A stretch of DNA of 64,000 nt from Acidithiobacillus ferrooxidans ATCC 23270 (GCF_000021485.1 NC_011761.1:898001-962000), one strand, 5' to 3'. Shown: positions 33,648 to 42,763, counted from the stretch's first letter. Made by a program: numbers and translations. The notes: a model not told the origin generated them from the letters alone.

Positions 33648-35824
33648 TATCACCAACGTCGTCCGTTAAGATGGATTTTAATAGAATAGGATGGAACCAA
33701 TACGACCACCACTTGTCTTAGTTTTCATGGGAAAGAAACTGAGCGACTACGCCAAGGAGCGTGGCATTGGGTACCGCGCCGCCTGGAACCGTTTTAAGGC
33801 GGGCCGAATACCTGGCGCCTGGCTGGATGAAACCGGACATGTCGTCGTTCCCGACCCGTCCGAACGAAAAGGCACTAAGGCCGTGATCTATGCGCGGGTC
33901 TCTTCAGCCGAGAATCGACCCAACCTGGAGAGCCAAGCCGAACGACTGGGGCAGTACGCCACGGCACGAGGCTGGCAGGTGATCGAGGTCGTCAAGGAAA
34001 CCGGCAGCGGCGTCAATGATCATCGCAAAAAACTGGAGAAGCTACTGCAAAAATCCACAAATTGGGACATTCTGATTGTGGAACACAAGGACCGCCTGAC
34101 CCGCTTCGGTTTTCATTATATCGACACCCTTCTGAGCCAACTGGGGAAGCGGATCGAGGTGGTCAATCTAGCCGATAACGACAAAGAAGATCTGGTGCAG
34201 GACCTGGTGGCGGTCATCTATTCGTTCAGCGCCCGCATGTATGGACTTCGCCGCAGCAAGCGGCGCACCGAGCGGTTACTGGCCTGCCTGGAACAAGAAG
34301 CAGCAACCGTCGCCAGTGATCCAGGAGTGGTGGCATCATGATGCGCACCTACCCATACAGTCATGCGGCCAATGCCGTTAAAGAACGGCAGATATGGGAC
34401 GTGCTGCGCGCCTATCGGCAATCGGCGCAACGAATCGCCAATGACCAATGGAAGTCGTTATTCATTACTGGCAGCATGGAAAAAGACGGATCCATTTGTC
34501 CGGCTGACCATATCATCTCCAAACGGTATCTGCAGACCTGCCAGCGTCAGGTTGTCGGAGTCCTGAAGTCCTGGCTTTCCAATCGCAAAAATGATTTCAG
34601 GATGCTGGTGATCCATTCATCGCTTTGGAAGGACAAGACGGAAGACGGAGAACGTCTTCGTATTCAGTTACTTTTCATCAACAAGCACGGGCTTTGGTTT
34701 AAGGACCGCGTCGTCATGCGGAAAGAGGTTATTCCGGCACATGTGATGCGTTTGGCGCGTAATCTCTTCCGTCGGTTGATGAACAAACATAACAAGCCAT
34801 CCTTCCGGCATGTGGGTATGGCGCTGGATGCCAAAGTGGCCAGAGTGGAGGCACCCAATAAAGCGCACAGCGCAGAATTCCCTTACTGGCTGACTTTGGC
34901 TACTCTGAATCCGCGCAAGCCCATCCACATACCATTGCATGAAAACCCATACGCCCTGGCGGCGGACGGTGATGAAAAGGCTTTTGTGCAAATCAATGTG
35001 CGGCGAGGCACGGCCATAGCCGGACAACTCGGCGCATTGGATATCGCCCGCATCAAGGAATCTGCGCCGGTGTTTTCACTTGAACGCCCCAGGCCGCAGA
35101 TCGTAGATACGCTCGGCATCGACGTGGGTCTGAGAACGCTGGTAGCCACCAGCATGGGGGAATTGCTTGGGCGCAATCTGATCGATCGCTTGAGCCGTCT
35201 GGACGCGCAGATCTCCCGTCTGGCGGCCGAGCGCCAAAGACAAAGACTGCCCGTGCATTCACGGCGTTACGACACGTTGGTCAACCGGATGCGGTCTTTC
35301 CTCAAGAACGAAATCGGACGGGTGCTGAATGGGTTGTTTGCACGGGTACATCCGGCCAAAGTGGTGATTGAGTCCCTGGATTTCCGCAGCCCTGATTTGT
35401 CCAGGAGGCTCAATCGGCTGGTGCAGAACTTCGGGCGCACCTGGTTTCGTCAAAAGCTCGACATGCTCTCTGAGGAATATGGTTTTCTGGTCGAGGAAGT
35501 GCATGCGGCGTATAGCAGCCAGACGTGCAAATCCTGTGATTATGTGGCGAAGAATAACCGTTCTTCGCAGTCAAAGTTTCATTGCCGCTTTTGCGGCAGG
35601 AAAGCGCACGCCGATCCGAACGGAGCGGAAGTCATCCGGCAGAGACGTTCTCTGCCCGAGTACGCTCCGTGGAGATCGAAACGGCAAATCCTTCAGGCAA
35701 CGGTTGGCCGTTTCCTGAAGCGATGGACCGGGCGGTTGTCCGGCATGCAGGTCAATAGTGCCCTGCGTCTTGTTGTGGAAGGTAATCCCTATTTTGCGGA
35801 TCACCGGGCGGCCATTTGGCCGGG
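33648..35824 (+). mobile_element. IS607-family element (tnpA serine recombinase + tnpB)
   Basis: The boundaries are placed at GG dinucleotides at each side (33646-33647 and 35823-35824), the sort of core IS607 recombinases use. Removing the stretch restores one open SET-domain frame of about 304 codons. There is no target duplication. Ends were inferred by frame, not by comparison with an empty site. Confidence 0.7.
33727..34341 (+). CDS. tnpA: IS607-type serine recombinase (TnpA)
   Basis: The product is 204 residues. An N-terminal MerR-like helix-turn-helix (LSDYAKERGIGYRAAWNRFKAGRIPG) precedes a resolvase domain with the catalytic Ser in YARVSSAENRPNLESQ. This order is that of IS607 transposases, which move circular intermediates with little target specificity. 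The family usually starts at this ATG; one at 33691 is also in frame. The stop overlaps tnpB. Confidence 0.9.
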   Translation: MGKKLSDYAKERGIGYRAAWNRFKAGRIPGAWLDETGHVVVPDPSERKGTKAVIYARVSSAENRPNLESQAERLGQYATARGWQVIEVVKETGSGVNDHRKKLEKLLQKSTNWDILIVEHKDRLTRFGFHYIDTLLSQLGKRIEVVNLADNDKEDLVQDLVAVIYSFSARMYGLRRSKRRTERLLACLEQEAATVASDPGVVAS

Positions 35825-35843
35825 AAACACCACGACAGATTAA
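34338..35843 (+). CDS. tnpB: TnpB RNA-guided nuclease of the IS607 element
   Basis: The product is 501 residues. RuvC-I Asp is in TLGIDVGLRTLVATS, RuvC-II Glu in VVIESLDF, the zinc finger is CKSCDYVAKNN ... CRFCGRKAHAD, and RuvC-III Asp lies in HADPNGAEV. All are present. TnpB cuts DNA guided by an RNA made from the element's right end, with the guide copied from right-flank DNA. The last codons appear to run into flanking SET-gene sequence, so its C-terminus may be element-plus-host. It is coupled to tnpA by ATGA. Confidence 0.9.
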   Translation: MMRTYPYSHAANAVKERQIWDVLRAYRQSAQRIANDQWKSLFITGSMEKDGSICPADHIISKRYLQTCQRQVVGVLKSWLSNRKNDFRMLVIHSSLWKDKTEDGERLRIQLLFINKHGLWFKDRVVMRKEVIPAHVMRLARNLFRRLMNKHNKPSFRHVGMALDAKVARVEAPNKAHSAEFPYWLTLATLNPRKPIHIPLHENPYALAADGDEKAFVQINVRRGTAIAGQLGALDIARIKESAPVFSLERPRPQIVDTLGIDVGLRTLVATSMGELLGRNLIDRLSRLDAQISRLAAERQRQRLPVHSRRYDTLVNRMRSFLKNEIGRVLNGLFARVHPAKVVIESLDFRSPDLSRRLNRLVQNFGRTWFRQKLDMLSEEYGFLVEEVHAAYSSQTCKSCDYVAKNNRSSQSKFHCRFCGRKAHADPNGAEVIRQRRSLPEYAPWRSKRQILQATVGRFLKRWTGRLSGMQVNSALRLVVEGNPYFADHRAAIWPGNTTTD

Positions 35844-36244
35844 CGGATTCCATGATGTTCTATGGAATTTGGAACTATATTAACGATGTTTTCGTGGAAA
35901 ATCTGGGTGGGCAGGTGCTTTCCCACGATGAATACGAGTTGCTGCAGGCCCGGTTGGCCCCTGGCCTGGGCCGCATGCGCCGGTTCTTTTTCATGGAATG
36001 GAATGCGCTGCCGGGAGACCGGTTGCTCGCCAGGCCTTTCCGTACGCAATACAGCTATATCAACCACTCGACGGAACCCAATGTTCGGATCGAGCCTTTG
36101 CCTTGCGGTGGGCTGTCTTTGGTGATTAGCCGGGACATCGAGCCGGAGGAGGAGTTCTTCCTGGATTACCGGCTGGAACCGTTGCCGCGCGGATATTTCG
36201 AGTCCCCATATTCAGGGTATCTGGTGCCGGCCGCCGTGCGGTAA
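35825..36244 (+). pseudogene. SET-domain protein, C-terminal fragment
   Basis: It carries the SET core: RTQYSYINHSTEPNVRIEPL (the NHS motif that binds SAM) and EEEFFLDYRLEP (the catalytic Tyr region), then a short tail. A TTG/ATG start inside could give an N-truncated protein, but the SET N-half is lost to it. It ends only 11 bp before CRISPR array 1. Confidence 0.75.
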
Positions 36245-36254
36245 AGTGCAAGGT

Positions 36255-36934
36255 CTTCTCAGCCGCGCACCTGGCGGCATACTCTTCGCGCCGGTGCGAC
36301 GCCGGGCGATCCATGCGTTCCCAGCCGCACCCCTGGCGGCACACGAAGCGCCGATTTCCAGCATTCGGTCGCCCATCTTCCTATCCGCGCGTGTGGCGGC
36401 ATACAGCCCATACTGCCGTCGCCTCACTGACGCTCGTACTTTCAAACCGCGCAACTGGCGGTATACTAGGTTCTGTACTGTTTTTTTGCCAATACAAACT
36501 TCCCAGCCGCGCACCTGGCGGCACACAGCCACCGCGCGGAGTATTGCCCGGTGGACTTCTTCTCAGCCGCGCTTGGCGGCACGCTATCCGTTTTTTCTCC
36601 GGTATTGCCACCTTCTTCCCAACTGCACTGTGGCGGCACACGTTTACCGTATCCATGGCACGGACTATGAAAACTTCTCAGCCGCACACCTGGCGGCACA
36701 CCACCGGGGGCTGGCGGCCCCCAAAACTTCTCAGCCGCGCACCTGGCGGCACACCCCTAGCTCATCCCCTTCCGGGCCCTCTGCGTCTTCTCAGCCGCGC
36801 GTGTGGCGGCATACTGCGCAGTCAGGGCATCTGCAACTTGCGCGATCTTCTCAGCCGCGCGTGTGGCGGCATACCGCTGATCATCTTGGTAGACCGCGAC
36901 ATATCACTTCTCAGCCGCGCGTGTGGCGGCATAC
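36255..36934 (-). CRISPR. type IV-A CRISPR array 1 (12 repeats)
   Basis: Twelve copies of a 27-28-base repeat, on the minus strand GTATGCCGCCACACGCGCGG plus CTGAGAAG, recur about every 60 bases with 26-35-base spacers. On the plus strand they begin at about 36256, 36318, 36378, 36440, 36500, 36560, 36616, 36675, 36728, 36788, 36848 and 36908. The last three are identical and the others grow degenerate to the left, so the leader is on the right (36935-37087) and transcription runs leftward, away from dinG. Confidence 0.93.
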
Positions 36935-37087
36935 CGCAAACCCATTCCAGCAACAGCCTGATTTCCAAAGGAAATACGGAGCGAGACCTAACCGACCTTC
37001 GGTTTTTCTCCGGTCGGTAGCGGCTTGTTTTACAGCAATTTTCTTTGTTGTGAAAGAACGAATATCTTGTGATTGCTGCGGCGATGC
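36935..37087 (-). promoter_or_regulatory. leader of CRISPR array 1 / dinG-array spacer
   Basis: This lies between the dinG stop and the most conserved repeat. It holds a 7-bp hairpin, ACCGACC (36991-36997) with GGTCGGT (37012-37018). Read on the minus strand, it could be a dinG terminator or a processing site. Array 1 is on the same strand as dinG, so co-transcription is possible. Confidence 0.55.
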
Positions 37088-39319
37088 CTATTTCGGAGGA
37101 AACACGAACAGCTTCTTTTTTGGATACCCGTCCAGGATGGTTTTCACCGACTCCTGCCAGGATTCCATGTATGGCCAGGAACTCCAGGGCCGGCCATCGA
37201 GCATCCAGATGTCGATCTTTTGCATGTCGGGATGCCGAACAATGCGCCCGAGACCTTGCCGTAACATCATCAGAGACTCGTTGATAATCGGGCGTACGCT
37301 GGTTTTTTCGATGCGCTTCAGCATGGACAGGCTGCGATTCAGGCCGACTGGCGCGCAGGTCAGGATGAGCGTGGACAGAAGACGATCTTTATCGGGAGAA
37401 ACGCTCTTGTCGGTGAGATCGATGCCGGTCCATGCCGCGCCAGCCGCGATCAGGATGGGTTGGATTCCATTGGCGTAGAGCGCCCGGTATTGTTGTTCGG
37501 CGGAGGAGAAGCGGTTTTTCTCGCTCTGAATCACAATGCGTTCCGCAGGTATGCCAAGTTCCACCAAGCGCTGACCGATGGCAGAGGCATGCGAGAAAGC
37601 GACCGTGAGAATAACGGTTCCCCCGTGTTGTTTCTTGCGTAGAATCGCAGCGGTGCTCAATGAGAGGTTGTAAAGCCACAAATTCATGTCGCCTTGCTCG
37701 GTTTTGCCGACTGGGCGGGACAAAAGAAACGCCGCTTTGGCATTTGGAACATGCAGATGAGGAATGTTGCGGACCCACGGCGCCACAATGGGTGATGGCG
37801 TGTCCAGGCGAGACAGGGGAAGCGCGAGCACGCTTTTCAGATAGTCGCATTTCATCTGCCCGAAGCGGTCGGGAAGATAGAGCGTGGCCGAAGCGATAAT
37901 GGCGCCATGAGTTATGTCCTTCCAGATGCCGCCCAGCACCTTTCCCAAGTCCTCTCGTCCGGAGATGATCGACGGAAAGCGCCGGTCGGGAGAAAATTGC
38001 AGGTAGACCGTGCTCGCTTTTCCCTGGATGGCGGTTATGGCGTTATCCAGAATGAATCTGGCTTTTTTGACATCCTTGACGACGGAGAGCGCCTTTTTGT
38101 TGAGGGCGGCGTCGAGGTCGGAAAATAATGTCTCCAATTCCTTATTGCCGGCATCCAGGCAGAGTGTTTGCCCGTCGCCGACGTCCAGCGCGGATACCTG
38201 CTGGATGCAGTGGGACACGGCAGACACCGCCTTGCTCACGACAGAGCCTTTTCCGGCCCCGGTTTTTCTCTTGGAAACGTAGAGATGGAATCGCAACATG
38301 CGAAGGGAAAGCGCGTTGGAATATACGCGCGAGATATTCTGCTCGAAGAGATGACCTTCATCGACAATGAGTATATCCGGCTGTCCGAACAATCCCCACT
38401 TATCCCGGAAAGCCAGTCCCAGCATGGTGTGCGTGCAAAAAAGGATCCGGCTTTTGCGGGCATATTCCCGCGATTCCACCAGGCGCTTATCCTCATCGTC
38501 TTCGGTCACGAAATCTTGCGGGTTCAGGTTGGTGGCCAACGCCTTCAGGTCGTGCGTCATGTGGTGCATCTTGGTTGGCGCGCGGGACATGGCGCGGATC
38601 AGCGCGGCTTCATGTATCAGGGGGCCGCCCTGGCCCATCCAGAGCTGTACGGCAGGATCTTTGTCTCCGCTTTGGTCCAGGTATTCCTGGAGCTTTCCTG
38701 GATCGATGAATTCCTGGGATCCGGGGAAGAAGCCGGCTTGCACCCCGCCCGCCAACCCTTCAGCCGTCAACCGTTCCAGTTCAGACCAGAGATGGCCCAG
38801 CACAGCGAGAGTTGGCGCGGTAATCACGATCTTCTGCAGATCTGGCCGCTCTTTGGCCATGGTCAGGGCGGCCATAATCATGGCCCGAGATTTTCCAACG
38901 CCAGTGGATCCTTCCAGCATGCCGATGCGCTTTTGGCGCAGGGAGGTCAGGCAATTCCGATAAAACAACGCTTGCTCTTGGGACGCGCCGGAGAAGGGCG
39001 GCGGAGTGGTCAAGGCGAAAGCGGAGTTGAAAGCGTCGTGCTTGGCGCTGGTTTCCGCCAACCCTGCGGCACACAGCGTGGCGAATGTTTGCTGGAAAGA
39101 AAGGCTCAAGCTTTGGGCCGCCTCTTCGATCTTGGTGTGCTGCGCGGGGGAGAAGAACAGGCTTTTGCGCGGCAAACTCGCGATGTCCACCGCCGGCGGC
39201 CACCGTGTTGCTTCAACGTGAAGGCCGATGGCCACCAGGTTGCGGTACGTGTCGGTGATGTTGGTGGCCATGGCGTGGGCGTCGGGTACGGAGATGAGCG
39301 GGACTGTCACTGTGGGCAT
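37088..39319 (-). CDS. dinG: type IV CRISPR-associated DinG helicase
   Basis: The product is 743 residues. Superfamily 2 (XPD/DinG) helicase motifs are visible: Walker A GSTGVGKSRA, the DEGH box in ILIVDEGHLFEQN, IIASATLY and motif VI QGLGRIVRHPD. The N-terminal 110 residues are unique, as in type IV DinG proteins, and the Fe-S cysteines of ordinary DinG are not evident. In type IV-A systems this 5'-3' helicase is recruited by the crRNP to plasmid targets and is needed for interference without cutting. The ATG at 39319 has GAGGA upstream. Confidence 0.93.
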   Translation of the reverse strand: MPTVTVPLISVPDAHAMATNITDTYRNLVAIGLHVEATRWPPAVDIASLPRKSLFFSPAQHTKIEEAAQSLSLSFQQTFATLCAAGLAETSAKHDAFNSAFALTTPPPFSGASQEQALFYRNCLTSLRQKRIGMLEGSTGVGKSRAMIMAALTMAKERPDLQKIVITAPTLAVLGHLWSELERLTAEGLAGGVQAGFFPGSQEFIDPGKLQEYLDQSGDKDPAVQLWMGQGGPLIHEAALIRAMSRAPTKMHHMTHDLKALATNLNPQDFVTEDDEDKRLVESREYARKSRILFCTHTMLGLAFRDKWGLFGQPDILIVDEGHLFEQNISRVYSNALSLRMLRFHLYVSKRKTGAGKGSVVSKAVSAVSHCIQQVSALDVGDGQTLCLDAGNKELETLFSDLDAALNKKALSVVKDVKKARFILDNAITAIQGKASTVYLQFSPDRRFPSIISGREDLGKVLGGIWKDITHGAIIASATLYLPDRFGQMKCDYLKSVLALPLSRLDTPSPIVAPWVRNIPHLHVPNAKAAFLLSRPVGKTEQGDMNLWLYNLSLSTAAILRKKQHGGTVILTVAFSHASAIGQRLVELGIPAERIVIQSEKNRFSSAEQQYRALYANGIQPILIAAGAAWTGIDLTDKSVSPDKDRLLSTLILTCAPVGLNRSLSMLKRIEKTSVRPIINESLMMLRQGLGRIVRHPDMQKIDIWMLDGRPWSSWPYMESWQESVKTILDGYPKKKLFVFPPK

Positions 39320-39391
39320 GTTTGCAAATCCTCGAAGATGGCTATAGACTAACAATAGTATATTTAATCTATCACGGCAACAGGGGTCATT
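39320..39391. promoter_or_regulatory. divergent dinG/csf1 control region with TAGTATATTT box, copy 2
   Basis: The 72-bp gap must hold both promoters. It contains the element-wide box TAGTATATTT (39356-39365), 26 bases before csf1. No good -35 was found on either strand, so an activator may be needed. Confidence 0.6.
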
Positions 39392-40141
39392 ATGCATCTC
39401 ACATCATCGGACATCGTCTGCATGGCCATGGGGCTGAAGCCAGAAGGCGCCTTGGCGCCGCATGAGGGCACCTGCTCCTTTTGCGGCAAAAATATCTGGC
39501 CCGGGGATCGATACACGAAATTTTCCGTAGGGCCATCCTTTATGGATGTTGCGGACTTGGCGGCAAGGGGATCCGGCATGACCTGCGGCCACTGCACTCC
39601 GCTGATGAGCAGCGCCATGTTACGCGCAACGGCCAACGGGATCTTTTCCGAGGGCGGCGTCCAGCCGTTTGCCAAATGGGTGGACGTGGCCCGTGGATTG
39701 TTGAACCCGCCGGAACCGCCCTTTGTGATGTTGTACGCCACCCGCAAGAGTCAACACATGGCCTGGCGGGCACGGGTCAACCTCAGTCGCGATCTGTTTT
39801 ATGTCCGCGTCGGCCTGCGGGATCTCAAGATTCGGCGGCCAGTCCTCCTATCGGCGGTGCAGGCTTGCCAAACTCTGGGCTCATTCATGGGGATCAAGCC
39901 TACCGCCAAGTCGCTCGCCCATCCGTTCGCCGTACTTTCCAGTGATCTAAAAGATCCGGCGCACAGCCTGCTGCGTCGGAAGGGCCCAGAAAAAACGCTG
40001 GATGAGGCGGCGGAGGCCTATCCGGAAGCCTATCAGTTGATCCAATCGCTCACCCTGGGTGAAACCTGGGCCATGCGGTTTCTGTTGTCCCCCAACGCCG
40101 GCGCACAAGCGGCGGCTCAATCCGAAGGAGCTTTGTCATGA
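39392..40141 (+). CDS. csf1: Csf1 (type IV large-subunit-like, Cas8-like)
   Basis: The product is 249 residues. A zinc-finger-like pair, CSFCGKNIWPGDRY and MTCGHCTPL, lies in the first 75 residues, the hallmark of Csf1. It takes the place of the large subunit in the type IV effector and may help in target recognition. AGGGG precedes the ATG. The stop overlaps csf2. Confidence 0.9.
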   Translation: MHLTSSDIVCMAMGLKPEGALAPHEGTCSFCGKNIWPGDRYTKFSVGPSFMDVADLAARGSGMTCGHCTPLMSSAMLRATANGIFSEGGVQPFAKWVDVARGLLNPPEPPFVMLYATRKSQHMAWRARVNLSRDLFYVRVGLRDLKIRRPVLLSAVQACQTLGSFMGIKPTAKSLAHPFAVLSSDLKDPAHSLLRRKGPEKTLDEAAEAYPEAYQLIQSLTLGETWAMRFLLSPNAGAQAAAQSEGALS

Positions 40142-41199
40142 TCAAGCGTTTTTCTGCGTTTATTCGTACCCGGTCCCCATTGCACATTGCCGCTCCCGGC
40201 AGCATGCGGTTTGATCCAGCCACGGGAAAGACCGTCTATGGCGGGCAGAGCGTTGGCGTGCCTTGTACGGGCATCCAGCGTGAAGTGTTGTTCAACGAAG
40301 CGGGCGAGGCGAAGCACTTTCCCGTGATCGCCGCCAACAACATCTCCGGCCGTCTGCGCCGGCATGCCGCGCGCATCATCCTGGAAGCGATCCGGTTGCG
40401 CGGGCAGAAGGTTTCCCTGGCGGTCTATAACGTCCTGCAGTGTGGCGCGGTAACGGGTAATCCGGATGGCAAAGACATGACCCTGGGCGAATACCGGCAG
40501 TATCGGGACGATCCCTACTTTGGGCTGTTCGGCGGCGGTCCGAAAATGATGCGGCGCTGCCTGGAAGTCGAAAACGCCTTGCCGGTTCACGCGGATACCA
40601 CGGCGAATCTGGGCAGCATGGCGCATCCACACGCTCACCGGCATGCCCAGGGCGATCACTTCACCGACGTCTGGGGCTTTCGCCGCAATGATGATTTGCG
40701 GGATCTGGTCAACATCCACCAGGCTGCGGAAGTGGTGGAGAACTTTGAGGCGGAATTCAATGCCCGGCAGCAGGCTATTTTGGGCGAGGTCGATCGCGAG
40801 AAAGGCTCCAGCAAGACCAGTGTGAAAACCTATTCGGCACTGGAGTTCGTGCGCCCGGGAACGCTGTTCGATTTTTCCATCCTGATGAAGTGGGCCATCA
40901 GCGATGCCCAGGCCGGCCTGTTTCTGCTCACCCTGGATAGCCTGGCGGAGACGGAGCGGCTGGGCGGATACGGGCGTAACGGATTCGGTCGCTTTTCGTT
41001 CGACGATGCGATCTTGTTGACCAGTGATGGGAAAGAACACCAGGATGCGTTCCACGATGGCCGCCTGAATCGCGAGGATCCTCTGGTGGCCCATACGCTT
41101 TCCGCCTGGCATGCCGCGTCTCAGAAAATCGACGCCACGGCGTTGGCCAACCTGATCGCCCCTGACCGGGGTGCGGCCCCTGACCGGGGTGCGGCGTGA
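40138..41199 (+). CDS. csf2: Csf2 (Cas7-like backbone protein)
   Basis: The product is 353 residues of the RAMP/Cas7 type: RTRSPLHIAAPG at the start, an internal RNA-binding region and glycine-rich ERLGGYGRNGFGRFSF near the end. Several copies would line the crRNA in the effector. The final codons come from an 18-bp tandem duplication (41161-41196), giving DRGAAPDRGAA. It is coupled to csf1 and csf3 by overlaps. Confidence 0.92.
   Translation: MIKRFSAFIRTRSPLHIAAPGSMRFDPATGKTVYGGQSVGVPCTGIQREVLFNEAGEAKHFPVIAANNISGRLRRHAARIILEAIRLRGQKVSLAVYNVLQCGAVTGNPDGKDMTLGEYRQYRDDPYFGLFGGGPKMMRRCLEVENALPVHADTTANLGSMAHPHAHRHAQGDHFTDVWGFRRNDDLRDLVNIHQAAEVVENFEAEFNARQQAILGEVDREKGSSKTSVKTYSALEFVRPGTLFDFSILMKWAISDAQAGLFLLTLDSLAETERLGGYGRNGFGRFSFDDAILLTSDGKEHQDAFHDGRLNREDPLVAHTLSAWHAASQKIDATALANLIAPDRGAAPDRGAA
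41161..41196 (+). repeat. 18-bp tandem duplication at the csf2/csf3 junction
   Basis: The unit CCTGACCGGGGTGCGGCC occurs at 41161-41178 and, with one base change at its end, at 41179-41196. It adds six codons to csf2, and its last base is the first base of the csf3 GTG. Confidence 0.9.
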
Positions 41200-41888
41200 A
41201 GCCGCTGGAAATCCGCTTCCGGCTGGCGACGCCGATGCTTGTCCATTCGGACCTGCCCTTTCATTTCGATGCGCTGATGGCTTATGCCGTCAGCCGGGAC
41301 AGTGAGATGAATGGCTCGGCGGATCCCTGGTTGGATGCGGAAGACCTGTCAGAAATCCTGGGTCGGGAAGGCGAGGGAGATTCCTGGGTCTGGCAGGCCT
41401 CCAGAATGGAGGTCTTGGCCAGACTCCCTTACCCGAAGATCTATGAATCCGCCAACAACCTGCGGTTCACCGATCCATCACGGTTTTACGATGATCTGGA
41501 CCGGGGGTTGTGGCAGCCGCGCGGAAAAGTGAATCCGGAGACCTTCCGGATCGATCCCAATAGCGGCCAGCAACGCGGGTACCAGATGTATCTGACGACA
41601 TCCAACGCGCAGGAGGTCGCCTTTTATGTGATCGGCGAGGAGGAAGCCATCCGCTTTTATCTCTCGCAGGTGACCCATCTGGGGAAAGGCAGCAAGAACG
41701 GGTATGGACGCATTTCCAACGCGGAAATTCGGGACTGCCCGGAGGCCGCCGACCGGTGGCGCAAACGCTGGCTCCACAAAGATATGCCGGGGGCCGATGG
41801 CGTGGAGTACGCCCCGGTCATGGGGCGGTTGCGTCAACCTTATTGGGACAAGGCGCATTTTCATCCGGTCTTGGAACCGGTCAGATAA
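41196..41888 (+). CDS. csf3: Csf3 (Cas5-like protein)
   Basis: The product is 230 residues. The pattern (RFRLATPMLVHSDLPFHFDALMAYA at the N-terminus and LGKGSKNGYGRISNAEI later) matches Csf3, a RAMP of the Cas5 role that binds the 5' handle of the crRNA. The GTG start overlaps the csf2 stop. Confidence 0.9.
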   Translation: MKPLEIRFRLATPMLVHSDLPFHFDALMAYAVSRDSEMNGSADPWLDAEDLSEILGREGEGDSWVWQASRMEVLARLPYPKIYESANNLRFTDPSRFYDDLDRGLWQPRGKVNPETFRIDPNSGQQRGYQMYLTTSNAQEVAFYVIGEEEAIRFYLSQVTHLGKGSKNGYGRISNAEIRDCPEAADRWRKRWLHKDMPGADGVEYAPVMGRLRQPYWDKAHFHPVLEPVR

Positions 41889-41900
41889 GGGGGCTTTCCG

Positions 41901-42068
41901 ATGGATTCAGAGACCTGGACGGATAGAAAGACCGCCATAATGGCGGCGAAGCGTTATCTGCGGCAAAAGCGACAGGAGCGCTGCCGCGATAGAGGTCGGT
42001 GGGTTGGCGGGGCGACGGCAATGCTCGCCATTGGCGTGATCCTTGTAAAGTTAAGGAGGCATTTGTGA
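41901..42068 (+). CDS. 55-residue membrane-anchored peptide inside the csf operon
   Basis: The frame opens with ATG and GGGGG 8 bases upstream, and its TGA overlaps the GTG of csf5. The peptide has a basic, Arg/Lys-rich first 36 residues and one hydrophobic segment (GGATAMLAIGVILVKL) near the C-terminus. I know of no such standard type IV component. The tight packing between csf3 and csf5 supports translation. Confidence 0.6.
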   Translation: MDSETWTDRKTAIMAAKRYLRQKRQERCRDRGRWVGGATAMLAIGVILVKLRRHL

Positions 42069-42628
42069 AGGCGCTCAAATATATCGACATCCATATTCAC
42101 CAGGGCCGGGACAGTCAGATACCCACGGCGCATGGCGCCAGCAATCTGCAGGCGCTGCTGGACGTGTTGCACGGGGCATTCGTGGAATTTCCAGGGACCT
42201 TCGCCCTGGCATTCCCCGATGTTCAGGTGGGCGAGTTCCGGCACCCCGGGCGACGCGTGCGGATCTTTGCGGAGGATGCGGAATCGCTCTGTGGGCTTCG
42301 CACCTTGGTGGATCATTCCGACAGCCTGGATTTTCGGGTGAAGGTGAAGGGTGACGTGCAGGAAGTGCCGGCGGATTTCGCTGGGCCATGGGTGGAATAC
42401 CGACGGTTCCGGATTCCAGGAAAGACATCGCGCAGGCCGGAGTTTCGGGCGGCGCGGATCGAAAAGGCCGACACGTTGCCATATATTGGTGTTCATAGCC
42501 GGAGCACGGATCAGTATTTTGTGGTGTACATCGATCCGATCCCGACGAATGGCCGCTTGGACGGTGTGCCGGGCGGCTATGGGTTGTCGGTCAGTTCCCG
42601 CGCGGTTTCCGTTCCGGATCTGCCGTAA
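42065..42628 (+). CDS. csf5: Csf5 / Cas6-like crRNA-processing protein
   Basis: The product is 187 residues from a GTG with AAGGAGG upstream. It sits where type IV-A loci encode the Cas6-like RNase (Csf5) that cuts the repeat hairpin to make crRNA. The terminal GRLDGVPGGYGLSVSSRAVSVPDLP is a plausible glycine-rich loop of a RAMP fold. The fold itself is too diverged for me to name catalytic residues. It is the last gene before array 2 on the same strand. Confidence 0.75.
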   Translation: MKALKYIDIHIHQGRDSQIPTAHGASNLQALLDVLHGAFVEFPGTFALAFPDVQVGEFRHPGRRVRIFAEDAESLCGLRTLVDHSDSLDFRVKVKGDVQEVPADFAGPWVEYRRFRIPGKTSRRPEFRAARIEKADTLPYIGVHSRSTDQYFVVYIDPIPTNGRLDGVPGGYGLSVSSRAVSVPDLP

Positions 42629-42763
42629 CCGGAGCGTTGTTCTTTCGCAATCTAAAAAAGCCATAGGATACATGCTGTTGCTGGCCACTCGAAAAGCGAA
42701 GGTTTATCGTCAGTTTTGGCGGTTTTTCTTTGCGAATCAGTGGTCAGGAATGGAATTTTTGTA
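42629..42763 (+). promoter_or_regulatory. leader of CRISPR array 2
   Basis: This 135-bp AT-richer stretch lies between csf5 and the first repeat. It shares GCTGTTGCTGG and a GGAATGG near the repeat border with the array 1 leader read in its own direction, but is otherwise different. No clear promoter was found. Confidence 0.55.

Noticed and set aside
33691-34341. Longer IS607 recombinase starting at 33691
   Set aside because: IS607 TnpA proteins begin at the helix-turn-helix (MGKKLSDY), so the ATG at 33727 was chosen.
36246-37478. Open frames running through CRISPR array 1, including one of 410 codons
   Set aside because: They only translate the repeats (for example recurring SQPRVWRHT) and the antisense of dinG.
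37088-39319. dinG read as a housekeeping DinG helicase
   Set aside because: The unusual N-terminus, the lack of evident Fe-S cysteines and its place beside csf1 and arrays fit the type IV protein better.
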